Assembly: GCA_005883655.1 (NCBI GenBank)
Contig: VBDA01000273.1
Coordinates: forward strand, 1-5,211
Reading direction: 5' to 3'
Length of the DNA stretch: 5,211 bases
Origin: Betaproteobacteria bacterium
GTDB taxonomy: Bacteria; Pseudomonadota; Gammaproteobacteria; Burkholderiales; Casimicrobiaceae
Both the position numbers and the translations under genes were made by a program. This document shows, piece after piece, positions 1 to 5,211 of this stretch. The notes under the pieces were generated by a model that saw only the letters and a program-made list of their open reading frames with translations, made no database searches and was not told where the DNA came from. Position 1 is the first letter of the stretch. Each line of letters opens with the position of its first letter.

Positions 1-16
1 GCATACGGAGCACACT

Positions 17-979
17 ATGAAAATAAGGCCGTCGAGGCAATGGCTTTTAATTGTTCTGCTGACGTTGGCGAGCGCAAGCGCGCTCGCGGCGGATACGCTC
101 AAGCTCGCGATCGGGCAGCGCGGCAATTGGGAAAACGCGGCGCCGGAGCTCGGTCAAAAAGCGGGCTTTTTTGCTAAGCAAGGCCTAACGCTGGAGCTCC
201 TCTACACGCAGGGCGCGGGCGAGACGCTGCAGGCGGTTATCTCAGGCAGCGTCGACTTGGGTCTCGGCGTCGGCACCGCAGGCGTGCTTGGCGCCTTCGC
301 CAAGGGCGCGCCCGTGCGCGCGATCGCCAACTCGATGACGGGAGCCGACGATCTGTTCTGGTATGTACCGGCAGCATCGCCCATCAAGACGCTCAAGGAT
401 GCTGCAGGGAAAACGATTGCCTATTCCACCAACGGTTCATCGAGCAACTGGGCGGTCCTTGCCTTCATCAGGGAATTCGGCGTTCAGATGAAGCCGGTGG
501 CTACCGGCAGTCCATCGTCGACGTTCACGCAGACGATGTCGGGTCAGGTCGATATCGGCTGGTCGTCGCCTCCGTTCGGTGTCGAAGCGCTGCAGCAGGG
601 TCGCATCCGGATCGTCGCCCGCGAAAGCGACGTACCGGCTTTTCGCAATCAAACCGTCCGGCTCATGATTACCAATGCCGCGACCGCCGAGAAGCGGCGC
701 GAAGTCATCGAGCGCTACCTTCAGGCCTATCGCGAAACGCTGGACTGGATGTATTCCGATCCCGCCGCCCTGAAGGCCTACGCCGAATGGGTCGGCATTT
801 CCGAAGCCCTTGCGAAGCAGGTTCGCGACCAGTTCTTTCCCAAGGATAATCTACGGCTCGAGCGGCTCTCTGGGCTCGACGAGGCGATGGCGGATTCGGT
901 CAGTCTGAAATTTCTGCCGGCGCCGCTAACCAAGCCGCAGCAGGATGAGTTGTTCAAGTACTACGCGCGCGCGAAATAG
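17..979 (+). CDS. Periplasmic substrate-binding protein of a nitrate/taurine/sulfonate-type (NMT1/SsuA-like) ABC importer
   Basis: 320 residues, the usual length for this family. Residues 1-24 form a Sec signal peptide: basic start (K2, R4, R7), hydrophobic core at 9-18, and an A22-L23-A24 cleavage site. There is no lipobox cysteine, so the mature protein should be free in the periplasm. The mature part begins with a TLKLAIGQ strand followed by the family's typical order: GFFAKQGL near residue 50, the ligand-loop region around GAGETLQAVISGSVDLGLG (65-83), the DAAGKTIAY segment near 128-136, a serine-rich loop NGSSSNW, and a second-lobe QVDIGWSSPP segment. Serines and threonines in these loops probably line the ligand site, but the ligand cannot be named. 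The start is ATG with a GGAG six bases upstream. Permease and ATPase partners are not in the window and would be expected upstream. It converges with the minus-strand operon, so it is probably an independent unit. Family assignment is firm; the substrate is unknown. Confidence 0.9.
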   Translation: MKIRPSRQWLLIVLLTLASASALAADTLKLAIGQRGNWENAAPELGQKAGFFAKQGLTLELLYTQGAGETLQAVISGSVDLGLGVGTAGVLGAFAKGAPVRAIANSMTGADDLFWYVPAASPIKTLKDAAGKTIAYSTNGSSSNWAVLAFIREFGVQMKPVATGSPSSTFTQTMSGQVDIGWSSPPFGVEALQQGRIRIVARESDVPAFRNQTVRLMITNAATAEKRREVIERYLQAYRETLDWMYSDPAALKAYAEWVGISEALAKQVRDQFFPKDNLRLERLSGLDEAMADSVSLKFLPAPLTKPQQDELFKYYARAK

Positions 980-995
980 GTTTCGGCCCTATTCG
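972..995. terminator. Possible bidirectional terminator hairpin shared by two converging genes
   Basis: An inverted repeat pairs AATAGG (975-980) with CCTATT (988-993) across a seven-base loop. With one bulged A it extends to about eight pairs (972-995). The TAG stop of the plus-strand gene (977-979) and the TAG stop of the minus-strand gene (991-989) sit in opposite arms. The stem is short and only moderately GC-rich, and no T tract follows on either strand, so it is a weak intrinsic terminator at best. It is nevertheless the only candidate between two convergent genes nine bases apart. Confidence 0.3.
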
Positions 996-1705
996 ATGGT
1001 GCCGATTTCCCGCTGCCATAGCTCCCACGTGCGTGCCAACTGGGTATCGTTGATCGCCGCAGCCTTGGCCGCCTCCCGTTCGTTGAGATAGGTCACCTTG
1101 CCCAGCGTCATCGCCTGTAGCTGCAGCTTGGCATTCACTTCGGCATAGATCGCGCGGTACACGGCCTGCTCGACCGACGCACCGACGACGGTCGACCCGT
1201 GCCCGCGCATCAGCACCGTGGAGCGCGCGCCGAGCGCCGCCGCGAGCGCCTTCCCGAGCCGTCGATCGCTGATCAGCATGTCGGTATCTCCGGCGACCTC
1301 GCGTATCTCGAACAGCGACGCGCCTTCTGCCAGGAATCCGCTCATGTGGAAGATCGGCCGCAGCGTCTGCGCGGTGACACCGAAAGGAATGACGCTCGGC
1401 GAATGGCTGTGGACGATCGCCCGAACGTCGGGGCGCGCGCGATAGATCTCGGCGTGAATGAACCGCTCCAGATATACACGGCGTCCCTCGGCATCAAGTG
1501 CGGCGCTGTCCAAGTCGAAGGTAATGATGTCGTCGCGCCGCACGAGAGCCGGCGCCATATTGCGCGCGAGCAGGAAGCGGCCGAGCGACTTGTCGTGCCG
1601 CGCGCTGACATGACCGAAGCCGTCGACGACGCCTTGCCGGTACAGAATGCGATTGGCGATGACCAGCTTGTCGACAAGCTCGGAATCGGGCACAAGTTGC
1701 GTCAA
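989..1705 (-). CDS. Class II aldolase/adducin-family protein (metal-dependent aldolase or decarboxylase)
   Basis: 238 residues from a TTG start at 1705. Single-domain class II aldolase fold. The expected metal and catalytic residues are present: E80 in LERFIH, H99 and H101 in the IVHSHS motif, and H169 in MRGHG. The E-to-H spacing of 19 matches that of L-fuculose-phosphate aldolase (E73/H92). Upstream lies the GFGHVSAR motif (29-36) shared by the superfamily. These enzymes use a divalent metal to split or decarboxylate hydroxy-carbonyl compounds in the cytoplasm; relatives include sugar-phosphate aldolases, acid-sugar decarboxylases and dihydroxyphthalate-type decarboxylases. The sequence does not decide between them. 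It is the last gene of the minus-strand operon, four bases after the stop of the M20 amidase gene, so translation is probably coupled. The frame stays open to 1822, but a start there would overlap the upstream gene by over 100 bases and add a basic, family-unlike N-terminus. Confidence 0.88.
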   Translation of the reverse strand: MTQLVPDSELVDKLVIANRILYRQGVVDGFGHVSARHDKSLGRFLLARNMAPALVRRDDIITFDLDSAALDAEGRRVYLERFIHAEIYRARPDVRAIVHSHSPSVIPFGVTAQTLRPIFHMSGFLAEGASLFEIREVAGDTDMLISDRRLGKALAAALGARSTVLMRGHGSTVVGASVEQAVYRAIYAEVNAKLQLQAMTLGKVTYLNEREAAKAAAINDTQLARTWELWQREIGTIE

Positions 1706-1709
1706 GGGG

Positions 1710-3023
1710 TCAACCTCCTTCGGTTCCAGAAGAATCGGATGTGACACGCGATCCGAGCGCACGCGCGAGAATGGCGTGCAGGAGCACGTTCGTCCCCGCC
1801 TCGAGATGCTCCGGACGCGCATCCTCGGTCTCGTTGTGACTGATACCGTCCTTGCACGGTACGAATATCATTGAAGTCGGGGCGACACGCGCAATGTAGA
1901 TCGCATCATGGCCCGCGCCGCTCACCATTTCACGGTGCGGAAGCCCAAGCGCTCGTGTTGCGGCGCGCACCGCTGCGACGCAGCTCGAATCGAAACGCGA
2001 CGCCGGGAAGTGGTCGACTTGTTGCAGATTGCATTCAAGGCGAAGGTCGCGGGCAATGACGGCGGCCGCGTCGCGAAGCTCGCAATCCATCGTCGCGAGA
2101 TGCTCGTCGCTGGGATGCCGCATGTCGACGGTCATCTTGACGAGCCCGGGGACGACATTGCGCGAATTGGGGCTGACCTGCATGAACCCAACCGTGGCCC
2201 GGCCGTCTGGCACGTGGCGCATCGCCAGTGCGTGGATCGCCTCGACCATCCGCGAAGCGCCGCGCAATGCATCGCGGCGCGCTTCCATAGGTGTCGGCCC
2301 GGCATGTGCGTCCTGCCCGGTCCAGATGCAGTCGTACCAGGAGAGCCCCAGCGCTCCCGTCACCACGCCCACGATCTTGTCTTCGCGCTCGAGAATGGGC
2401 CCCTGCTCGATGTGCGCCTCGAAATAAGCGTCGAGCGCGCGTCCGCCGACGGGCGCATCTCCGGCATAGCCGATATCCTTTAGGGCGTCGCCGAACGCGA
2501 TGCCATCGACGTCGCGCTGCTGCAGCAAATGCTCGAGCGTATGCACACCGGCGAACGCACCGGAGCCGCCCATCACCGGCACGAAGCGACTGCCCTCTTC
2601 GTTGGTCCATATGGCGACGGCAACCGGGTGCTCCGTGGCGATGCCAGCGTCGTTGAGGGTTCGCAGCACCTCCAATCCCGCGAGCACGCCATAGTTGCCG
2701 TCGAATTTGCCGCCAGAAGGTTGCGTATCGATGTGGCTTCCGGTGAGCACAACAGGCGCCGCGGGATCGCGTCCGGGGCGCGTCGCAAAAATATTGCCTG
2801 CACCGTCGATTTCGACGCGGCTGCCGGTTTCCTTGAGCCACCCGACAACGAGATCGCGACCCTGCCCATCGAGGCCGGTGAGTGCGAGCCGCCGCACGCC
2901 TCCCTTGGGCGTGGCGCCGATCTGCGCCAGCTCCATCAGCGATCGCCAAAGGCGCCCGCCATTTACGCGAAGCGAGCCTGTGGCGCTCTTGGGGGAATGA
3001 AGCACGGCGGATCGTGTCGTCAT
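1710..3023 (-). CDS. M20-family Zn-dependent hydrolase of the hydantoinase/carbamoylase group (N-carbamoyl-L-amino-acid hydrolase / allantoate amidohydrolase-like)
   Basis: 437 residues, slightly longer than the usual 410-420 because of a roughly 17-residue N-terminal extension. The dimetal site is complete: H97 in GSHIDT, bridging D108 in GGKFDG, general base E142 and ligand E143 in NEEGSRF, H204 in AHIEQGP, and H396 in DGISHNE. The dimerization-domain motif GQDAHAGPTPM (236-246) supplies H240, and SRNVVPG (287-293) and GAGHDA (369-374) are the substrate-binding segments typical of this group. Family members hydrolyse the carbamoyl or amide C-N bond of N-carbamoyl amino acids, beta-ureido acids, or allantoate/ureidoglycine, in the cytoplasm. 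Which of these applies cannot be told from motifs alone. The ATG start has GAGG seven bases upstream, and the gene begins 12 bases after the amidase stop. With an amidase beside it, sequential C-N cleavage of one imported compound is a reasonable inference. Confidence 0.92.
   Translation of the reverse strand: MTTRSAVLHSPKSATGSLRVNGGRLWRSLMELAQIGATPKGGVRRLALTGLDGQGRDLVVGWLKETGSRVEIDGAGNIFATRPGRDPAAPVVLTGSHIDTQPSGGKFDGNYGVLAGLEVLRTLNDAGIATEHPVAVAIWTNEEGSRFVPVMGGSGAFAGVHTLEHLLQQRDVDGIAFGDALKDIGYAGDAPVGGRALDAYFEAHIEQGPILEREDKIVGVVTGALGLSWYDCIWTGQDAHAGPTPMEARRDALRGASRMVEAIHALAMRHVPDGRATVGFMQVSPNSRNVVPGLVKMTVDMRHPSDEHLATMDCELRDAAAVIARDLRLECNLQQVDHFPASRFDSSCVAAVRAATRALGLPHREMVSGAGHDAIYIARVAPTSMIFVPCKDGISHNETEDARPEHLEAGTNVLLHAILARALGSRVTSDSSGTEGG
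1714..1720 (-). promoter_or_regulatory. Strong Shine-Dalgarno that sets a TTG start for the aldolase-family gene
   Basis: The minus strand reads AAGGAGG, a full match to the anti-Shine-Dalgarno core, eight bases before TTG at 1705-1703. It lies inside the last codons of the upstream gene, whose TGA stop (1712-1710) falls between this site and the TTG. The arrangement supports TTG as the true start and coupling of the two genes. Confidence 0.8.
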
Positions 3024-3035
3024 CCTCAGCCCTCT

Positions 3036-4298
3036 TTATCCATGCGCATACTCGCTTCCACCGAGCCGCGCATGTATCCATTCCGCGGCCCGCAGTGTTG
3101 CACGATCGGCACCGACGGCGCCCACGACCGTGACCCCGACAGGCAATGTATGCGACCCGCGGGCGACAGGCACCTGGATGACGGGAACGTGCAACAAGGT
3201 CCATATCCGGTTGAACAGCGGATCGCCGGTGGCGGCGATCCCCGACGGCGCGTAACCCATGGCGCTGGGCGCTACGAGCACGTCGAGGCCGTTGAAGATA
3301 TCCGGAAGCATCGCGCGGCAGCTCCGGGTCAGGGACCGCGCCGCGTCGTATTGCTGGGGCGACACCGCGAGGCCCGCGTCGATCATCTTGGTCATGTCCG
3401 CGCTCAACTCTTTGCGGTGCATAAGGTTTTCGTGCGACAAGGATTTCGCGACTTCGGACACCATGATCGCCGTCTGCGCCTCAGCCAGGCCCCCGAAGGG
3501 AGGCGGCAGCGTCACCTCGCGAACGTTTGCACCGCTGGCACGCAGCCGTCGGCCCGCGTCTTCGAGCACCGCCACCGTCTCGGGCTGCGCGCGATTCCAT
3601 TCGAAGGTTCTGCAGAGCCCGATCCGCGGAACCTTGACCGTCGAGCGGTCGATCAGAAGTTCGTGCCGGTCGGTGAGCGCGGCGACGAACAGCGCGGCGT
3701 CGGGAACGCTGCGGGCGAGTACGCCGATTGTATCCAGCGGATCGGCAATCATCTTGACTCCAACGCGGATTACCATGCCGAAGGTTGGCTTGTATCCCAC
3801 CACGCCGCAAAACGCTGCCGGGCGCACGATCGAACCCGCTGTCTGCGAGCCGAACGCAAGCGGAACCATCCAGTCCGCCACCGCCGCCGCCGAGCCTGAC
3901 GAGGATCCACCCGGCGTGTGTTCCAGATTATGGGGATTGCGCGTCGGCCCGGGATGAAAAGTCGCGAACTCGGTAGTGACCGTTTTGCCGACGACGATGG
4001 TGGCGGGTCGATGGTCGGCATAGATCGGTGAACCGTAGCTGGTCGGCATGTCGAAGGTGTCGAACAGGTCCTTGACCCCAATCGGAATCCCCTGCAGCAA
4101 TCCCATCGAAGCTTGTGTATCGAGCGCACGAGCGCGCCGCATCGCCGCGTCGGTGTCGAGGAAAGTCCATGCGCGCACAGCGCTTTCGCGTTCGGAGATG
4201 CGCTCGAGGCAGTCTCCGAGAAGCGACACCGCCGTGATCTCCCGCGCAGCCAGCTTGCGCGCCGCGACGGTCGCGCTTAAACGGTTAAGGCTGCCCAC
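3036..4298 (-). CDS. Amidase-signature family hydrolase, apparently lacking a short segment before the cis-serine
   Basis: 420 residues from a GTG start at 4298. The Ser-cisSer-Lys triad of the amidase-signature family is present: K76 in GIPIGVKD, cis-Ser S132 in GGSSSGS, and nucleophile S156 in GSQTAGS, with the 24-residue S-to-S spacing seen in FAAH and malonamidase E2. RPAAFCGVVGYKP (159-171) follows as in bacterial relatives. The enzyme should hydrolyse a carboxamide to acid plus ammonia in the cytoplasm; the substrate is unknown. GatA is unlikely because there are no gatB/gatC neighbours and the context is catabolic. The K-to-cisSer distance is 56 against 69-75 in characterised members, because DHRPAT (95-100) runs directly into IVVGKT where relatives have an extra helix. 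The frame is intact, so this is an in-frame gap; activity is uncertain. The TAA stop lies 12 bases before the carbamoylase-type gene. The frame is open to a GTG at 4322, but that codon lacks a properly spaced ribosome site. Confidence 0.88.
   Translation of the reverse strand: MGSLNRLSATVAARKLAAREITAVSLLGDCLERISERESAVRAWTFLDTDAAMRRARALDTQASMGLLQGIPIGVKDLFDTFDMPTSYGSPIYADHRPATIVVGKTVTTEFATFHPGPTRNPHNLEHTPGGSSSGSAAAVADWMVPLAFGSQTAGSIVRPAAFCGVVGYKPTFGMVIRVGVKMIADPLDTIGVLARSVPDAALFVAALTDRHELLIDRSTVKVPRIGLCRTFEWNRAQPETVAVLEDAGRRLRASGANVREVTLPPPFGGLAEAQTAIMVSEVAKSLSHENLMHRKELSADMTKMIDAGLAVSPQQYDAARSLTRSCRAMLPDIFNGLDVLVAPSAMGYAPSGIAATGDPLFNRIWTLLHVPVIQVPVARGSHTLPVGVTVVGAVGADRATLRAAEWIHARLGGSEYAHG
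3993..4004 (-). other. Junction of an apparent in-frame deletion in the amidase gene
   Basis: The codons for T100 (4001-3999) and I101 (3998-3996) join the end of the GSPIYADHRPAT segment directly to IVVGKTVTTEFA. In the family these two segments are separated by a helix of the general form D-A-x-x-V-x-x-L-R-x-A-G-A, about 13-15 residues. The reading frame continues cleanly on both sides. No direct repeat that would explain a slippage deletion is evident at the junction. Confidence 0.6.
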
Positions 4299-4306
4299 TC
4301 CATTGG

Positions 4307-4314
4307 CTCCTTTT
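4307..4314 (-). promoter_or_regulatory. Shine-Dalgarno that sets a GTG start for the amidase gene
   Basis: The minus strand reads AAAAGGAG, eight bases before GTG at 4298-4296. This is the same spacing as in front of the aldolase-family gene's TTG. The alternative GTG at 4322 follows AAGG with almost no spacer, and the ATG within the intervening bases is out of frame and soon stops. The site lies in the 27-base gap after the ABC ATPase stop. Confidence 0.7.
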
Positions 4315-4325
4315 GTGTGCACCCT

Positions 4326-5211
4326 TCAGTGATGCGCAATGCTTACGGTTGCGATGGGAACCTCGCGCAAGTGACATGCAACCAAGTGCTCCGGTAACGC
4401 GTACTTGAGCACTGGTTCTTCGACCTTGCAGCGATCGAACGCATATGGACAACGGGTGTGGAAGCGGCACCCGGTGGGTATCTCTATGGGACTGGGCACA
4501 TCACCGGCGAGGATGAGGCGTTTTCGGCGGGCGGTGGGGTTGGGAACCGGCACCGCCGACAAAAGCGCTTCGGTATAAGGATGCAACGAATTTTCGAACA
4601 AAGCGCGGGTTGACGCAACCTCCACGATTCTGCCGAGATACATCACTGCGACGCGGTCACTGATGTGCTCGACCACCGCCAGATCGTGGGCGACGAAAAG
4701 ATAGGACAGGCCAAATTCCCGCTGAAGGTCGACCAGCAGGTTGATGACCTGCGCCTGGACCGAAACGTCGAGCGCTGATACCGGCTCATCGCAAACGATC
4801 AATCTGGGTTGCGGCGCGAGAGCGCGCGCGATGCCGAGCCGCTGCCGCTGTCCGCCGGAAAATTCGTAGGGATATTTGGCCATCTGGTCGGCTCGCAAGC
4901 CCACTTTCTCGAAAAGCGAAAGCACCCGCTTTTCGATTTGCGCTGCCGTTGCCTGCTCGAAATTACGGATGGGCTCGGCCACGATATCCGCCGCCCGCAT
5001 GCGCGGGTTGAGCGATGCATAAGGATCCTGAAACACCGCCTGCAGCTCGCGCCGGTAGGGGCGCATCGCGGCGCCCTTGAGTTGATCGATTCTCTGTCCT
5101 CGCCAGTGGATCATTCCCGCGGTGGGCTCGACCAGCCCGAGCACGGTCTTGCCGAGCGTTGTCTTGCCACAGCCGCTTTCGCCAACTAGACCCAGCGTCT
5201 CTCCTTCGGCG
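4326..5211 (-). CDS. Oligopeptide/dipeptide-type ABC transporter ATPase (DppF/OppF-like), N-terminus cut by the window edge
   Basis: 294 complete codons are visible; members usually have about 320-340, so some 30-45 N-terminal residues lie beyond 5211. Counting from the first full codon (Ala, 5210-5208), all nucleotide-binding motifs are present: Walker A GESGCGKTT (10-18, K16), Q-loop Q61 in FQDPYASLNPRM, signature FSGGQ (117-121), Walker B LIVCDE (D141, E142), D-loop SALD (145-148), and switch H175 in FVAHD. The C-terminal oligopeptide-transporter extension follows, with HPYTEALLSAVP and four cysteines (C248, C254, C261, C279), the pattern tied to an iron-sulfur site in Dpp/Opp ATPases. It energises import of peptide-like substrates at the inner membrane face. 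F-type ATPases normally end a permease-permease-D-F gene order, so the partners probably lie to the right of the window. It is followed by the amidase gene after 27 bases, placing transporter and enzymes in one operon. A GTG at 5144 is internal, past Walker A, and is not the start. Confidence 0.93.
   Translation of the reverse strand, partial: AEGETLGLVGESGCGKTTLGKTVLGLVEPTAGMIHWRGQRIDQLKGAAMRPYRRELQAVFQDPYASLNPRMRAADIVAEPIRNFEQATAAQIEKRVLSLFEKVGLRADQMAKYPYEFSGGQRQRLGIARALAPQPRLIVCDEPVSALDVSVQAQVINLLVDLQREFGLSYLFVAHDLAVVEHISDRVAVMYLGRIVEVASTRALFENSLHPYTEALLSAVPVPNPTARRKRLILAGDVPSPIEIPTGCRFHTRCPYAFDRCKVEEPVLKYALPEHLVACHLREVPIATVSIAHH

Noticed and set aside
965..973. Short alternating GC run (GCGCGCGCG-like) near the end of the binding-protein gene.
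   Set aside because: It is inside coding sequence (Tyr-Ala-Arg-Ala-Lys), only about nine bases long, and ordinary for this base composition.
1703..1713. Two TTGAC words on the minus strand near the aldolase start, resembling a -35 promoter element.
   Set aside because: They lie across the stop and start of two tightly coupled genes, and I saw no convincing -10 element at the right spacing.
1199..1744. A 181-codon open frame on the plus strand opposite the aldolase-family gene.
   Set aside because: No family motif in the translation, while the opposite strand encodes a complete class II aldolase with all metal ligands.
1706..1822. N-terminal extension of the aldolase-family gene to a start at 1747 or 1822.
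   Set aside because: It would overlap the upstream gene by 38 or 113 bases and add a basic, family-unlike segment. The perfect Shine-Dalgarno before TTG at 1705 explains the start better.
2035..3204. A 389-codon open frame on the minus strand in a different frame from the M20 hydrolase.
   Set aside because: Very Arg-rich, low-complexity translation crossing the end of one real gene into another; a frame shadow of GC-rich coding sequence.
2529..3899. A 456-codon open frame on the plus strand, antisense to the M20 hydrolase and amidase genes.
   Set aside because: Its translation is rich in Arg, His and Ala with no recognisable domain and spans two well-supported genes and their junction. Long antisense frames are expected in GC-rich DNA.
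4326..5144. A complete ABC ATPase starting at the GTG at 5144.
   Set aside because: The same frame continues to the window edge and encodes the Walker A motif upstream of that codon, so the gene is partial and the GTG is an internal valine.

Overview
The window is GC-rich (clearly above 60% by eye) and densely coded, with gene families typical of Proteobacteria that carry many ABC importers and amidohydrolases, such as Burkholderiales or Hyphomicrobiales. That assignment is an inference from composition and gene content; nothing in the window fixes the taxon. There are five genes and no RNA gene, insertion sequence, CRISPR array or phage gene. No non-coding stretch is longer than about 30 bases.

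Left part, plus strand (17-979): one complete gene for a secreted substrate-binding protein of the NMT1/SsuA/TauA type, the kind that feeds nitrate-, taurine- or sulfonate-type ABC importers. Its permease and ATPase genes are not in the window and would have to lie to the left.

Right part, minus strand (5211 down to 989): four genes read in one direction with gaps of 27, 12 and 4 bases, so almost certainly one transcript. In order of transcription they are an oligopeptide/dipeptide-type ABC ATPase (DppF/OppF-like, N-terminus cut by the window edge), an amidase-signature hydrolase, an M20-family hydantoinase/carbamoylase-type amidase, and a class II aldolase/adducin-family protein. The two strands converge at 980-988, where the two stop codons sit in the arms of a small inverted repeat.

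The simplest joint reading is an uptake-and-catabolism operon. A peptide-type transporter brings in an amide- or ureido-containing compound, the amidase and the carbamoylase/amidohydrolase cleave its C-N bonds, and the class II aldolase-type enzyme acts on a carbon skeleton. The substrate cannot be read from the sequence. Two points stand out. The amidase seems to lack about 13-19 residues between its catalytic lysine and cis-serine. Two minus-strand genes are best started at non-ATG codons (TTG and GTG) set by strong Shine-Dalgarno sequences, which shortens them relative to the longest open frame.
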